Of a DNA stretch of 64,000 nt, positions 49,078 to 60,200 are shown piece by piece. A model generated the notes under the pieces. It ran no database searches. It was given only the letters and a program-made list of their open reading frames with translations, and was not told the DNA's origin. The translations under genes and the position numbers were made by a program. The first letter of the stretch is position 1; each line of letters starts with the position of its first letter. Source of the DNA: Thiomonas sp. FB-Cd (lineage in GTDB: Bacteria; Pseudomonadota; Gammaproteobacteria; Burkholderiales; Burkholderiaceae_C); assembly GCF_000733775.1 (NCBI RefSeq), contig NZ_JPOE01000002.1, positions 372,001 through 436,000 of the forward strand, read 5' to 3'.

Positions 49078-50340
49078 TCATCCTCCCCTGCGCATCATGT
49101 CGAAGAACTCCGCGTTGTTTTTCGTCTGTTTCATCTTTTCAAGCAAAAATTCCATCGCCTCGATTTCGTCCATTGGATAGAGCAATTTGCGCAGGATCCA
49201 GGCCTTTTGCAGGATGTCCGATTTCAGCAGGAGCTCCTCGCGACGCGTGCCCGATCGATTGAGCAGGATGGCGGGATAGACGCGCTTCTCCGCCAGGCGC
49301 CGTTCCAAGTGGATTTCCATATTGCCTGTGCCCTTGAATTCCTCGTAAATCACTTCATCCATGCGGCTTCCGGTATCGGTCAGCGCACTGCCAATGATGG
49401 TCAGGGAACCGCCTTCTTCAATATTGCGCGCCGCGCCAAAAAACCGCTTGGGGCGTTGCAGCGCGTTGGCGTCCACGCCGCCGGTAAGGACCTTGCCCGA
49501 GGCGGGAACCACGGTGTTATAGGCGCGCGCGAGGCGGGTGATGGAATCGAGCAGGATGACGACGTCTTTCTTGAGTTCAACAAGGCGCTTGGCCTTTTCA
49601 ATGACCATCTCCGCGACCTGCACGTGCCGTAGGGCAGGCTCATCAAAGGTCGAACTGACTACTTCCCCCTTGACGGAGCGTTGCATTTCCGTCACTTCCT
49701 CAGGACGCTCGTCAATCAACAGGACAATCAGTACGACCTCGGGGTGGTTGGCCGTGATGGCATGAGCGATGGATTGCAGCATCACGGTCTTTCCGCTCTT
49801 GGGTGGCGCCACCAACAATCCGCGCTGTCCCTTGCCGATCGGGGCGATGATGTCAATGACGCGGCCGATGATGTTTTCCTCAGCGCGTATGTCGCGTTCG
49901 AGCTTGAGGTGTTCCGTGGGGAACAGCGGCGTCAAGTTCTCGAACATGATTTTGTTCTTGTTTTCCTCGGGCGTAACGCCGTTGACGCGATCCACCTTCA
50001 CAAGCGCGAAATAGCGCTCGCCGTCTTTCGGTACACGCACCTCGCCTTCAATGGAGTCGCCGGTGTGCAGGTTGAATCGGCGGATCTGGCTCGGCGAGAT
50101 GTAAATGTCGTCCGGTGACCCGAGATAGTTCGACTCCGGCGCCCGCAGGAAACCGAAACCATCAGGCAGCACTTCCATCACCCCGTCGCCGAAGACTTGT
50201 TCACCCGTGCGGGCGCGGCGCTTGAGGATCGCGAACATGAGCTCCTGCTTGCGCAGGCGACTAGCGTTCTCGATCTCCAGGCTCGTTGCCATTTCGAGCA
50301 ACTGGGAGACGTGCATGGCTTTGAGTTCGGACAGGTGCAT
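49078..50340 (-). CDS. rho: Transcription termination factor Rho
   Basis: Rho is the hexameric RNA-dependent helicase that ends transcription. The 420-residue protein has the N-terminal helical domain ([16 protein letters not shown]), the RNA-binding cold-shock fold ([21 protein letters not shown]), Walker [11 protein letters not shown] (176-185), Walker [19 protein letters not shown], and the Q and R loops ([24 protein letters not shown]). ATG 50340 matches the family start; upstream codons to 50421 do not. It follows trxA, as in many Proteobacteria, and its 257-base leader contains a strong hairpin. Confidence 0.98.
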   Translation of the reverse strand: MHLSELKAMHVSQLLEMATSLEIENASRLRKQELMFAILKRRARTGEQVFGDGVMEVLPDGFGFLRAPESNYLGSPDDIYISPSQIRRFNLHTGDSIEGEVRVPKDGERYFALVKVDRVNGVTPEENKNKIMFENLTPLFPTEHLKLERDIRAEENIIGRVIDIIAPIGKGQRGLLVAPPKSGKTVMLQSIAHAITANHPEVVLIVLLIDERPEEVTEMQRSVKGEVVSSTFDEPALRHVQVAEMVIEKAKRLVELKKDVVILLDSITRLARAYNTVVPASGKVLTGGVDANALQRPKRFFGAARNIEEGGSLTIIGSALTDTGSRMDEVIYEEFKGTGNMEIHLERRLAEKRVYPAILLNRSGTRREELLLKSDILQKAWILRKLLYPMDEIEAMEFLLEKMKQTKNNAEFFDMMRRGG

Positions 50341-50558
50341 AGCAGGCGGGTGAGGCGAGGGAAGGTGAGGTGTGCGATATCCCAGGCGCTGGATTGGGAG
50401 TCCGAGATCGGAATCCGGCAATCTCGGCCTGGATCAGGCGCGTGACAGAACGCAAGAAGGGGTCGGATCTGTAGGGAATGCCGGCCTGACAGGCCGTACA
50501 TCAGACGCCCATGAACACATGAGGTCGTCAAAGAGACCCGACTTGAGCCGGGATCTCA

Positions 50559-50586
50559 ACACATGGCAGGGTTCTCTGCCATGTGT
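50559..50586 (-). promoter_or_regulatory. Hairpin in the trxA-rho leader
   Basis: ACACATGGCAG (50559-50569) and CTGCCATGTGT (50576-50586) form a perfect 11-bp stem with a six-base loop, 12 bases after the trxA stop and about 220 bases before rho. No T-run follows on the minus strand. It may protect the trxA mRNA or take part in autoregulation of rho, whose leader is an attenuation site in E. coli. Confidence 0.5.
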
Positions 50587-50597
50587 GTAAAGATGGA

Positions 50598-50924
50598 TTA
50601 TATATTGGCGTCCAAAAAGGACGTCAGTTGCGACTTGGACAGTGCGCCCACCTTCGTGGCCGCGACCTCGCCGTTCTTGAACAGCATAAGCGTGGGGATG
50701 CCCCTAATGCCGTATTTCGCTGGAATGGAGCGATTCTCGTCGACATTGACCTTCATGACATTCAGACGACCCTGATATTCGCCTGCGATTTCATCAAGGA
50801 TGGGGGCCACCATGCGGCAGGGGCCGCACCATTCGGCCCAGTAGTCGATCAGCACAGGGGTGGCAGATTTGAGGACGTCTTGGTCAAAGGACGCATCGGT
50901 GGTGTGTTTGATGAGATCGCTCAT
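50598..50924 (-). CDS. trxA: Thioredoxin TrxA
   Basis: A 108-residue thioredoxin, the general cytoplasmic disulfide reductant. The active site is Trp32-Cys33-Gly34-Pro35-Cys36 in [18 protein letters not shown], with the cis-proline segment [15 protein letters not shown] later. Length and sequence are classical. It precedes rho on the same strand. TTGACG at 51003-51008 (minus strand) about 80 bases upstream could be its -35 element, but no good -10 matches it. Confidence 0.98.
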   Translation of the reverse strand: MSDLIKHTTDASFDQDVLKSATPVLIDYWAEWCGPCRMVAPILDEIAGEYQGRLNVMKVNVDENRSIPAKYGIRGIPTLMLFKNGEVAATKVGALSKSQLTSFLDANI

Positions 50925-51576
50925 GTGAATTCCTGATCAGAAAGCGCCGACTCTGACGCCGGGGCGCAGCCAATGCAAATGGTCGATTGAAGGGGCAGAA
51001 CCCGTCAACACCCTCTATTTAACCCCGAATTCGCATTTCTGGCAGAACGGCGTGCACTGGATTGCAATATGGTTGCGCGAGATCAGCACTTCTTCGGTCG
51101 ACTGGATGGTAATGCGCGGTCAACTTAACGGGGCCGGCGACCCATCGCCGCTTTTCCAGCACACCCGCAGCGACCCCCGGCCGAGGCGAGCACAACGCGC
51201 TGACGATGCGGTGCCACGCGAGGCCCCTGGCTGTCGCGACCGACCCGATCTTGCCACGTCCGGCCGCATCGCCGTGCCCGCCGCTGACCGGGACATATTC
51301 CGTACTTGCAAATCCTCGATACACCCCATCGCGTTGCTTTGGCTGATCGCAGCCGAGATGTTTTGCGGGAAGTCCCGGCGAGCATTGCCGATGCGGGAAT
51401 GAATCCGCTAGACACGGGCTATCGCCTCTTCCAGTTGTTGCTGAAGCCGTTGAGGGGCGCGTGGAACGTGCTGCCCGAGACGGCGGCACGTTGGCGACAC
51501 CCAGTTGGCACGCGCTGCTCTGCTGTTCGGGATCGACGTGGACCGCACGCCGCATGCCAAACTCACGGAGGACATT
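50925..51576. other. Intergenic stretch of about 650 bases without a supported gene
   Basis: Lies between trxA and the SRPBCC gene. Open frames up to 178 codons exist on the minus strand (51019-51555) and 119 codons on the plus strand, but both have Arg/Pro/Ser-rich products without motifs. One minus-strand frame ends STEEVLISRNHIAIQC then PFCQKCEFGVK just before 51017, which looks more protein-like, yet stops interrupt it upstream. The stretch may hold decayed genes. Confidence 0.45.
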
Positions 51577-52314
51577 TCAGCGTGTCATTACCGTGTGCTC
51601 GCCCAGCAACGCACACATGTGTCGACGCAGGGCCAGCATCTGGCGCTTCAATTGTGAACGCATGAGCCATGGTCCCAGCAGCGGAGGGATCCAGACCCTG
51701 GGCAGGATAAGCGCGGTGTAGGTCACTGCACTACCCCGGTCATGGCCGGACACCTCAGCATTGCCACGCGACTCCAGGTTGCCGCGGGTGGTCACCCAGC
51801 TCGCAGCGTCTCTTTGCAATGTAATGGTCAACTGGCTGCGCAGGTTGACGCGGAACGGTGCAATGCCTGCACGCCCCTCCTGCAGGACCTGAATCGTATT
51901 GCCGCTGACGGCGAGCACCTCGCTGCGCAGCATGCCCGGCATGTAGCTGGCCATGGCGTCATAATCAGTCATGGCATGCCACGCCACACGTGGCGGCACA
52001 GGCGCGAAAAATTGAGTTTGCAAGTCAAAGCCCTGGCCCTGTTTCGAGGGCTGAAGGCTGACATGCAATGGATAGCGTTGCAAAGCGGCCTTGCACGCGC
52101 TGGCAGCGACGCGGCTCGAGGCGCCAGCGTGTGAAGGCGCGAAATCTGGGCCTGCACCGTAAGCTCCGGATTCCTGTGCCACAGCGGCTTGGTTTGAGTG
52201 CTCGGCGGTTGAGTACACCGGTGCCGCGAGGCCGTGGGTGCCTGCCAAGGAGCCATACGCCAGCAAGCTACCGAGCGCCGCTGCATGCGTTAACTGGTAT
52301 CGGTTCCATTGCAT
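51577..52314 (-). CDS. Exported SRPBCC (START-like) domain protein
   Basis: A 245-residue protein. Residues 1-30 look like a signal peptide (AAALGSLLAYGSLAGTHGLAA). Residues about 85-230 form an SRPBCC fold: FAPVPPRVAWHAMTDYDAMASYMPGM corresponds to the helix after strand one, followed by NTIQVLQEGRAGIAPF and the long C-terminal helix RSQLKRQMLALRRHMCALL. Such proteins bind a hydrophobic ligand; the ligand and role are unknown. It lies downstream of the SRP RNA on the same strand. CACAAT is five bases before the ATG and no ribosome binding site is seen. Confidence 0.75.
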   Translation of the reverse strand: MQWNRYQLTHAAALGSLLAYGSLAGTHGLAAPVYSTAEHSNQAAVAQESGAYGAGPDFAPSHAGASSRVAASACKAALQRYPLHVSLQPSKQGQGFDLQTQFFAPVPPRVAWHAMTDYDAMASYMPGMLRSEVLAVSGNTIQVLQEGRAGIAPFRVNLRSQLTITLQRDAASWVTTRGNLESRGNAEVSGHDRGSAVTYTALILPRVWIPPLLGPWLMRSQLKRQMLALRRHMCALLGEHTVMTR

Positions 52315-52427
52315 GCCACATTGTGCACAGCCGAGCGACCATTGTGCGTAAAGGGGTCAATTGCAGACCGACCTTCGCCAGCAGAGGCGTTGCTTCAGCC
52401 AGTAGGCCATGAGACTAAGGCGATGGT

Positions 52428-52523
52428 GACGAGCCGTACCCCCGGCACTTGCGGTAAGCGGCTGTGGCTGCTCCGTTCCCGGCCTGACCAGATTCACCGC
52501 GCCACAATGCGGGGCGGCCCGTC
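52428..52523 (-). ncRNA. ffs: Signal recognition particle RNA (4.5S RNA)
   Basis: The minus strand contains GGTCAGGCCGGGAACGGAGC followed by AGCC, the conserved SRP domain IV: GGTCAGG, a stem CCG/CGG capped by the GGAA tetraloop, and the asymmetric loop sequence AGCAGCC. In E. coli the cap is TCC-GGAA-GGA, so the stem change is compensated. The ends also pair: GACGGGCCG at the 5' end with CGGCTCGTC at the 3' end (one G-U). About 96 bases, a normal short bacterial SRP RNA. It is divergent from dnaX, whose start is 84 bases away. Ends are estimated from pairing. Confidence 0.88.
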
Positions 52524-52532
52524 ACTGGACAT

Positions 52533-52538
52533 TGTATA
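52533..52538 (-). promoter_or_regulatory. -10 element of the SRP RNA gene
   Basis: On the minus strand TATACA (as TATACAAT) lies about nine bases before the predicted 5' end of the RNA, a correct distance for a sigma-70 -10 box. No strong -35 is visible 17 bases upstream. Confidence 0.5.
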
Positions 52539-52607
52539 GCCCGGCGATGGCAGGCTCCTTCGCGCAGTGCTTCAGGGGGCCGGTTTTCGACCCCTACAAT
52601 CCAGCTC

Positions 52608-54470
52608 ATGTCCAGTACCGTCCTGGCGCGCAAATGGCGCCCCAAAACCTTCTCAACCCTGGTGGGCCAGGATCATGTGGTGCGTGCCCTCACGCACGCG
52701 CTTGAACAACGCCGCTTGCACCACGCATATCTGTTCACAGGTACGCGCGGTGTGGGCAAGACCACGCTTGCCCGCATTCTGGCCAAATCCCTGAATTGCA
52801 CCGGCCCAGATGGCAATGGCGGGGTCACGGCCGAACCGTGTGGCGTATGCCAGGCGTGTTCCGAAATCGACGCGGGTCGCTTTGTGGACTACATCGAGCT
52901 CGATGCCGCCTCGAACCGTGGTGTAGACGATATGACCCGCCTGCTCGAACAGGCCGTCTACATGCCGACTGCCGGGCGTTTCAAGGTCTACATGATCGAT
53001 GAAGTGCACATGCTGTCGAACCATGCCTTCAACGCAATGTTGAAGACGTTGGAAGAGCCGCCTGAGTCCGTGATATTTGTTCTGGCCACCACGGATCCCC
53101 AGAAGGTCCCTGTGACGGTACTCAGCCGCTGCCTGCAGTTCAGCCTCAAATCAATGACCCCGGCGGCCATTGCTGGACACCTCGAGGGTGTGTTGCGCGC
53201 CGAGGGCACGGCTTATGAGTCCGTGGCGTTGCAGGCTCTGGGCCGTGCCGCACATGGATCGATGCGTGACGCACTATCGCTTACCGACCAGGCGATTGCC
53301 TACAGCGGTGGCCACATCACACTTGAAGCCGTGCGGCAGATGCTGGGCTCTGTGGATTCTGGCTACTTGTTTGGCCTGGCAGGTGCCTTGGCTACGGGTG
53401 ATGGCGTCGCTTTGCTGCGCCTAGCCGACGATATGGATGCGCGTGGTCTTTCGCTGTCCACCGCCCTGGAGGACCTGGCAGCGCTGCTGCAGCGCATCGC
53501 CGTCGTCCAAGTTGTGCCACAGGCGTTGGACGCCGCTGACCCGGATGCCAACGACATCCAAGCGCTCGCGGATGCCCTCAGTCCGGAAACAGTGCAGCTT
53601 GCTTACAGCATGGTTTTGCATGGTCGCAGTGAGTTGGCCTTGGCGCCCGACGAATTGGCCGGGTTCACAATGGTGCTTTTGCGTCTGCTGGCGTTTGCTC
53701 CCGTGGCCACATCGCCGGCCGCTGAACATCGCATCGGTGCATCGGCGCGGGCGGCTGTTGCGCCCCGCAGTGAAGGCACGCCGCCTGTTGGAGGCCATCC
53801 ACCAGCGCAGTTCCTCGTCACGGCGCATCGTGCATCTCCCATTGCGGCGCCTGCCACGGCTGGGCAATCTTCACTTGATCGGGCGGGATCTGCGTCGGCA
53901 GGCAGCAACGTGGAGGGAGCATTGACTCCGCCAGAGCCAGCAGCGCCGCTTGTTCCAGAACATGACGCTGCGAGTGCCGCTCAGGCACCAAGGGCTACGC
54001 CCAATCTTGATCCGGCAGCGCAGACCGCGCCAGCCGCTGGTGTCGCAACCCTGCCTGAACTTGCATCCGACACGGCTGTTTTTCCAGGACCTGACGCCGA
54101 TTGGCCCACGCTGGCGGCCCGCCTTGAACTCGTCGCCCTGGCTCGGAGTATGGCGCTGCAAAGTGAGTGGGTCGGGGCTCAGAGCGACACCTGGACCATA
54201 CGCGTTCCCAGTGAGCAGTACGCGCGGGCGGGTTCGCTGGACAAATTACAAGCTGCGTTAGCCGATGCATTGGGCCGCCCGATTACCCTGCAAATCGAGG
54301 TGGGCCCGGTGCGTGACAGCGCCCATCTTCGCGCCGCGGCTGCCCGCATCCAGCGTCAGCAGCAGGCTGAGGCAACAATCGCGGCCGATCCGCTTGTGCG
54401 CCAGCTGGTCGAAGACCTGGGCGCGCAGATCGTGCCTGGCTCCGTGCGCCCGCTTAGCCCTGGCAACTGA
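52608..54470 (+). CDS. dnaX: DNA polymerase III subunits gamma and tau
   Basis: DnaX is the clamp-loader ATPase and replisome organiser. The 620-residue protein has [19 protein letters not shown], Walker [19 protein letters not shown] (P-loop 45-52), the zinc Cys set ([12 protein letters not shown]), Walker [21 protein letters not shown] and sensor [10 protein letters not shown]. After residue 380 comes an Ala/Pro-rich linker, then the tau C-terminal domain. I saw no A-rich slippery site for a short gamma form. TACAAT at 52595-52600 ends seven bases before the ATG and no ribosome binding site is visible. First of dnaX-ybaB-recR. Confidence 0.96.
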   Translation: MSSTVLARKWRPKTFSTLVGQDHVVRALTHALEQRRLHHAYLFTGTRGVGKTTLARILAKSLNCTGPDGNGGVTAEPCGVCQACSEIDAGRFVDYIELDAASNRGVDDMTRLLEQAVYMPTAGRFKVYMIDEVHMLSNHAFNAMLKTLEEPPESVIFVLATTDPQKVPVTVLSRCLQFSLKSMTPAAIAGHLEGVLRAEGTAYESVALQALGRAAHGSMRDALSLTDQAIAYSGGHITLEAVRQMLGSVDSGYLFGLAGALATGDGVALLRLADDMDARGLSLSTALEDLAALLQRIAVVQVVPQALDAADPDANDIQALADALSPETVQLAYSMVLHGRSELALAPDELAGFTMVLLRLLAFAPVATSPAAEHRIGASARAAVAPRSEGTPPVGGHPPAQFLVTAHRASPIAAPATAGQSSLDRAGSASAGSNVEGALTPPEPAAPLVPEHDAASAAQAPRATPNLDPAAQTAPAAGVATLPELASDTAVFPGPDADWPTLAARLELVALARSMALQSEWVGAQSDTWTIRVPSEQYARAGSLDKLQAALADALGRPITLQIEVGPVRDSAHLRAAAARIQRQQQAEATIAADPLVRQLVEDLGAQIVPGSVRPLSPGN

Positions 54471-54516
54471 GCAGGCGCGCAAATCTCCGTTTTTCACACT
54501 TCAAGAGGACATTCCC

Positions 54517-54846
54517 ATGTTCAATAAAGGACAACTCTCAGGCCTGATGAAGCAAGCGCAACAGATGCAGGACAACATGAAGCGCGTGCAAGAAGAGCTC
54601 GGTCACATCGAGGTCGAGGGCCAATCGGGCGCTGGTTTGGTGAAGGTGTTGATGACCTGCAAGTACAACGCGCGCCGGGTGAGCATCGATCCCAGTCTGG
54701 TGGCGGAAGACCGGGACATGCTCGAAGATCTGGTCGCTGCTGCTTTTAACGACGCCGTGCGCAAGGCCGAGGCGACCACGCAGGAAAAGATGGCTGCGGT
54801 GACCGCGGGCATGCCATTGCCACCGGGCATGAAATTGCCGTTTTGA
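54517..54846 (+). CDS. ybaB: YbaB/EbfC nucleoid-associated protein
   Basis: A 109-residue DNA-binding protein of the YbaB/EbfC family, which forms dimers that bind and bend DNA. It begins [20 protein letters not shown] and contains [26 protein letters not shown] and [22 protein letters not shown], all family hallmarks, with the Gly/Pro-rich end [18 protein letters not shown] eight bases before the ATG is the ribosome binding site. It lies between dnaX and recR, the conserved order in most bacteria. Confidence 0.97.
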   Translation: MFNKGQLSGLMKQAQQMQDNMKRVQEELGHIEVEGQSGAGLVKVLMTCKYNARRVSIDPSLVAEDRDMLEDLVAAAFNDAVRKAEATTQEKMAAVTAGMPLPPGMKLPF

Positions 54847-54856
54847 ATGTGCTTGC

Positions 54857-55471
54857 ATGAGCAGCTCTGGCCAACTTACGCGCGTTGCAGCGCTTGACGC
54901 GCTTATCGACGCATTGCGGGTCTTGCCGGGAGTGGGGCCGAAGTCGGCCGCTCGCATGGCCTTTCATCTCTTGCAGCATGACCGCACCGGCGCCGCGCGC
55001 TTGGCTGAATCCCTGGATCAGGCGCTGGCGGCGATCCGCCGCTGCAGCCTGTGTAACACCTACACGGAGCAAGAGATTTGTGCGACTTGCTCCGACCCGC
55101 GGCGCGACCGGAGGTTACTTTGCGTTGTGGAAAGTCCTGCCGACCAGGCTGCAGTTGAGCAGACGCTCACTTACGCCGGGCTGTATTTCGTGTTGATGGG
55201 CCATCTCAGTCCCCTTGATGGCATGGGTCCCAAAGATATTGGCATGGATCTCCTGATGCAGCGGGTGCAAGGTGGCGACGTGGAGGAAATCATCTTGGCC
55301 ACCAACTTCACCAATGAGGGCGAAGCCACGGCACATGTCATTGCCGAAACTGTGCGTTCGCTGGATCTGCGTATCTCCCGACTCGCGCGGGGCGTGCCGG
55401 CCGGGGCTGAGCTTGAATACGTTGATCTGGGCACCATTGCTCGCGCCTTGATGGATCGGCGTGGCGCATGA
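54857..55471 (+). CDS. recR: Recombination mediator RecR
   Basis: RecR works with RecO and RecF to load RecA at gaps. The 204-residue protein has the helix-hairpin-helix [17 protein letters not shown] near residues 24-40, the zinc finger [21 protein letters not shown] (C4 type), the Toprim domain ([17 protein letters not shown] and [19 protein letters not shown] [17 protein letters not shown]) and the Walker-like C-terminus. Ten bases after ybaB. Confidence 0.97.
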   Translation: MSSSGQLTRVAALDALIDALRVLPGVGPKSAARMAFHLLQHDRTGAARLAESLDQALAAIRRCSLCNTYTEQEICATCSDPRRDRRLLCVVESPADQAAVEQTLTYAGLYFVLMGHLSPLDGMGPKDIGMDLLMQRVQGGDVEEIILATNFTNEGEATAHVIAETVRSLDLRISRLARGVPAGAELEYVDLGTIARALMDRRGA

Positions 55472-55552
55472 ACTCGACACACAAGCATGGATGACGTGAG
55501 GCATTAGGATTCCGGTCTCAATGTCAGCGACACACCACCTTTAGACGAGCCC

Positions 55553-56641
55553 ATGCCAATCACACGTCGCCAGAGTTTGCAATGCACCGCCGGTCTTCTG
55601 TTGCTGGGGACAATGCCCTTTTTGCGATCAGCGCGCGCCAATGCACCGGGTGGAGTCCTGAGTTTGTTTGCAGGGCAGACAGACCTGCATGGTCACATCG
55701 ATGGTCGGGGCGGTGACGCAACATTCTTCGACCCGCGGGGCCTGGCGTTGGATCCGCGAAATGGTGACACCATCGTGGCAGATGCGGCCAATGCGCTCAT
55801 CCGCCGTGTCACCCCTTCAGGTGATGTCACGACTCTCGCGGGCGGTGCCGAGCAGCGCGTTAGCAAAGATGGACAAGCCTCCCAAGCACGTTTCGTTGGG
55901 CCCGATGCCGTGGCCGTGGCGCCCGACGGCACCATCGTCATTGCGGACTCTTATGCCAACACAATCCGTCTGCTAAGGGGCGGCACCGTATCCACACTGG
56001 CCGGGCAGGCAGGACGGCCGGGGTATGCCGATGGGCACGGCACGGCGGCGCAGTTTAATCATCCGGTGGGAATCGCCCTTGACCCGCAGACAGGCGACGT
56101 ACTGGTCGCGGACGCCTATAACAGCACCCTTCGCCGTGTCACTGCTGAGGGAAAGGTGAGCACGATGGCTGGTCAGCCAGGCTTGAACGGCCACCGCGAT
56201 GGCTCAATTCAAAAGGCGCTGTTCAATACACCAGTGGGGATCGCAGTGGCATCTGATGGCACCATCTATGTCAGCGAATTTTTCAACCAGGATGTCCGAA
56301 AGATCACCACGCAAGGTCAGGTTTCGACGTTGGCCGGCAACCCCGCGCAGCGTGGCGATGCCGATGGACAGGGTACAGCAGCGCTGTTTCGCAAGCCCCA
56401 GCAACTGTGCGTGGATGCGACCGGGAACGTCATTCTGGCTGACGGCGGCAACCACAAGGTGCGGCGCATCACGCCGGATGGAAGCGTGACCACCTTGGCT
56501 GGCAAGGGCCAACTCGACAAGGTGGAACTTGGCGCCTTGCCGGGAGCGCTCATCACGCCCTATGGCGTGGCGCCGGGGCCGCAAGGAAGCATTCTTGTGA
56601 GCAGCGGCGACGCGATTCTTCGCATTGTTCACAATGCCTAA
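55553..56641 (+). CDS. Exported NHL-repeat beta-propeller protein
   Basis: A 362-residue protein with a Tat-like signal (TRRQSLQCTAGLLLLGTMPF), then six NHL-type repeats, each with a phrase like DPRGLALDPRNGDTIVADAA, HPVGIALDPQTGDVLVADAY or TPVGIAVASDGTIYVSEF, followed by VRRIT and VSTLAG. It should fold as a six-bladed propeller in the periplasm. No catalytic residues stand out; NHL proteins often bind partners or ligands. The twin-Arg signal hints that it is exported folded. TAGGAT at 55505-55510 may be a -10 box. It stands alone between recR and the convergent queF. Confidence 0.82.
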   Translation: MPITRRQSLQCTAGLLLLGTMPFLRSARANAPGGVLSLFAGQTDLHGHIDGRGGDATFFDPRGLALDPRNGDTIVADAANALIRRVTPSGDVTTLAGGAEQRVSKDGQASQARFVGPDAVAVAPDGTIVIADSYANTIRLLRGGTVSTLAGQAGRPGYADGHGTAAQFNHPVGIALDPQTGDVLVADAYNSTLRRVTAEGKVSTMAGQPGLNGHRDGSIQKALFNTPVGIAVASDGTIYVSEFFNQDVRKITTQGQVSTLAGNPAQRGDADGQGTAALFRKPQQLCVDATGNVILADGGNHKVRRITPDGSVTTLAGKGQLDKVELGALPGALITPYGVAPGPQGSILVSSGDAILRIVHNA

Positions 56642-56675
56642 ACCCCGTGCCGGCTGATCCGTGTCTGGTGTTGCG

Positions 56676-57101
56676 TTAGCTTCCCGCTACCGCGGGTTGT
56701 CCCAACTCAAAGTGGGCCAGGTCTACGCGCGGTCGGGGTTTCCAACCCCGCTTGTGGTGTTCCACAACCACATTGGTGTAGATACCCCCGCGCACATACC
56801 ACTGGGCGGTAACACGCAGGAAACGCGGTGCGATGGCCGCCACGACGTCGTCGAGAATCGTATTGGTCACCTTCTCGTGAAAGGCTCCCTCGTTGCGGTA
56901 ACTCCACATATACAGCTTCAGACTCTTGAGTTCCACGCACTTCTTATCAGGGATGATGTCCAGCACGATGCGCGCGAAATCCGGTTGGCCCGTCAAAGGG
57001 CACAGGCAGGTAAATTCAGGTACCTGCATATGGATATGAAAATCGCGCTCAGGGGCAGGGTTAGGGAAGGTCTGCAGGTGTTTACTGGGCTTGGTGCTCA
57101 T
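56676..57101 (-). CDS. queF: NADPH-dependent 7-cyano-7-deazaguanine reductase QueF
   Basis: QueF reduces preQ0 to preQ1 on the way to queuosine in tRNA. The 141-residue short (YkvM-type) form has [14 protein letters not shown] with the nucleophilic Cys, [20 protein letters not shown] with the NADPH-binding [12 protein letters not shown] motif and the catalytic Glu/His in [14 protein letters not shown] 57101 gives the family-like start [15 protein letters not shown]; an ATG at 57134 would add 11 residues. GATAAT at 57133-57138 (minus) could be its -10 box and fits the shorter start. Confidence 0.95.
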   Translation of the reverse strand: MSTKPSKHLQTFPNPAPERDFHIHMQVPEFTCLCPLTGQPDFARIVLDIIPDKKCVELKSLKLYMWSYRNEGAFHEKVTNTILDDVVAAIAPRFLRVTAQWYVRGGIYTNVVVEHHKRGWKPRPRVDLAHFELGQPAVAGS

Positions 57102-57248
57102 GGTGGAGGCGGGTACGCCGCTGAAAATTTGCATTATCGGGCGCCGTCACATTGACGCAGATGCCTGGGACGCCAGCAGGTCGATGCTATCATCCAATGC
57201 AAGTCTGATAAATGACTATTTTTCTTTGTAAATCAATTAGTTAACTCA

Positions 57249-60200
57249 GTGCGTCTTTCCTGGATCAAGCTCGCCGGATTCAAGTCCTTCGCTGACCCCA
57301 TAGCCTTCCAGTTACCGGGTCAGCGGGTGGGTGTGGTCGGCCCGAACGGTTGCGGCAAGTCGAACATCATCGACGCTGTGCGCTGGGTTCTCGGGGAATC
57401 CAAGGCCTCGGAACTGCGCGGTGAGTCGATGATGGATGTCATTTTCAATGGCTCGACCACGCGCAAGCCAGCAGGGCGCTGCAGCGTTGAGTTGGTCTTC
57501 GATAACAGTGACCACCGCATCACCGGGAGCTTCGGTCAGTACACGGAAATCGCCGTCAAGCGGGTACTCACGCGCGACGGCACGTCTAGCTATTTCATCA
57601 ATAACCAGCTTGTGCGCCGGCGTGACGTCCAGGACATTTTTCTTGGCACCGGACTTGGGGCTCGCTCCTACGCCATCATTGGGCAGGGCACGATCACACG
57701 CATCATCGAATCGCGCCCCGAGGAGTTGCGGGTGATGTTGGAAGAAGCAGCGGGCGTATCCAAATACAAGGAACGCCGGCGCGAAACCGAAAACCGCCTC
57801 CTCGGCACGCGTGAAAACCTGCTCCGGGTCAATGACATCCTGCGTGAGCTGGAAAGTCAGCTCGACAAGCTGGAACAGCAGGCTGCCGTCGCGCAGAACT
57901 TCCGCAGGCTTCAGGAACAACTGGAAACGAGCCAGCATGGACTGTGGTTGCTGCGTTGGAGGGAAGCGCAGGATCGGCAGGATCGCATCGCGCAGGATTC
58001 GACCCTGGCGCTGAATGCCCTTGAGGCAAAGACGTCGGAATTGCGCGCTGCCGAATCTGAGCTTGAAGCGCTGCGCCAGGCCCAATATGCCGCGACCGAT
58101 GCGCTGGGCATCGCACAGGCCAATCTCTATGCTGCCCAGGCGGAAGTGGCGCGCCTTGAAGCCGAAATCCGCTATGTGGTTGACGCGCGCGACCGCGCTC
58201 AGCGGGGCCAACTCGAGCTGCAGTCCCAGCACGCACAATGGCAGGCACGCCAGCAAGAAGCGCTGCGAGATTCGGAGATGGCAACTGCGAAGTTGGCCGA
58301 CGCGGAGCTTGCGCAGGCCGAGGCCGAGGGGCGAGTGAGCGAGCAGATGGACCAAATTCCTGCGCTCGAGGCTCGCCTGGCCGACGCGCAATTGAAGGCA
58401 ACCGAGCAGCGCTTGCAGGCCGCCGCCGCACAACAGCGCTTGCAAGTGGAGGCGGAGCGTCAGCGCGCCCTTGGCCAACAGCTCCAGCAGATCGAGCAGC
58501 GGATGCAGCGCCTGCAGGCGGAGCGTCGCAGCTTGCACAAACCCGACAGCCTGCGTCTTGACGACCTCGGCCGGCAGCAAAGCAGGTTGGCCGCCGAGCG
58601 CGATGGAGCGCAGGCGCGTCAACAAGAACTGCATGAGCAACTGCCCGTTCTGCAACAAATTCGTCAGGAGCAGCAAGCAGCCGCGCAGGAAACCGCTTCT
58701 GCGCTGGCATCAACCATCGCGCGCGTGCACGCGCTCAAGGCGTTGCAGGACAAGGTGATGACGCAGGGGCGCATTCAACCGTGGCTGGCGCGCCATGGGC
58801 TCGAGGGCATGGCGCGGTTGTGGACGCGCATCCATATCGAGCCAGGATGGGAAACCGCCCTTGAAGCCGCGCTGCGCGAGCGATTGGCCGCGCTTGAGGT
58901 GCATTCCCTGGATGCCATGGCTGGATTCGCCGCCGACCCGCCGCCGGCGAAACTCACTTTTTTTGCAGCACCGCAGGCGGCTGGCCCCATGTCGAACGCC
59001 AATGGGCTGCAGCCACTGGCGAGTCTGCTGAACTACGTGGACCCGGGGTTGCGTGCCGTGCTCGACGAGTGGCTGGCCCTGGTCTTTACTGCCGAATCGG
59101 TCGAACAGGCCATACGGTACCGCACGGGGCTGCCGGCCGGTGCCATGCTGGTCACCCGCGAGGGGCATGCTGTGAGTCGCCACAGCGTGAGTCTTTATGC
59201 TGCGGACAGCGAGCAGGCCGGCATGTTGGCTAGAGCACAGGAAATCGACAACTTGGAGCGCCAGGTCAAGGCGCAGCAGATCCTCGCTGACGACACGCGC
59301 AGCACGGCGTTGCAGGCGGATGCGGCCTGGAGCCAAGCTCAGGAGCAGGCGGCTGCGGAGAGTCGCCGCATGCAGACGCTGACCCATCAGTTCCACGCGG
59401 TTCAGGTGGAGTGGCTCAAATTGCAACAGCAGCAGCAGGAATCAGTGAGTCGCGCTGAACGCCTGGATGCTGACCTTGGCGAGTTGGACGCGCAAGCCGA
59501 GGAGCTCTCGGCCAGTCAGGCCGAGAGCGAGGCTCGTTTTGAGCAACTCGACGCCGATCTCGCGCGGTGCCAGCAGGCCCAAGCGGACCTTGATGGTGAT
59601 GTGCTACGTGAGCAGGCTGGGTTGGCCGCGGCGCGCTCCAGCCTGAGATTGCTGGAGCAGACCCAGGCCGAGGCCCTGTATGCGATACGCAGCTTGGAGC
59701 AGCGTCGAAGTGACTCTGCCAGAATGGCTGAAACCGCGAAGCAACAGCTCGCTGAACTCGCGGCGCGATTGCAAGCAGTTGACGAGGAGCTGACACGCCT
59801 AAGCGATGCCACGGCCCGCGCAGGCCTTCAGGATGCGCTTGCGGCTCAGCAACGTAGTCAAGAGCATTTGGCCAGTCGACGTGCTGAACACGACGAATTG
59901 GCCGCACGCTTACGCACGCTGGAGGAGTTCCGGGTGCAATTGGAGCGCGAAGCGGAGCCGCTGCGCGGCGCCATCACAGCGCGCCAACTGGAGGAGCAGG
60001 AGGCCAGGTTGCAGGCTGAGCAGTATCGCCAGATGCTGGCCGATGCGCAGGTTGATGTGGAGCAGCTTGCCGCGCGCCTACCGTCGGACTGCAAGCCCGA
60101 GGAGCTAGGGCGCGAAACGCAGCGCCTGAATCGCGAGATCGCCGCGCTCGGCGCGGTCAACCTTGCCGCGCTCGACGAGCTCGGTCACGCGCGCGAGCGC

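Noticed and set aside
51019..51555. 178-codon minus-strand frame upstream of trxA
   Set aside because: The product is rich in Arg, Ser and Pro with no domain, no ribosome binding site and no plausible neighbour link; long random frames are common at this GC content.
52608..54470. Programmed frameshift in dnaX for a short gamma subunit
   Set aside because: I saw no A-rich slippery heptamer in the expected region near codons 400-450; the gene is GC-rich throughout.
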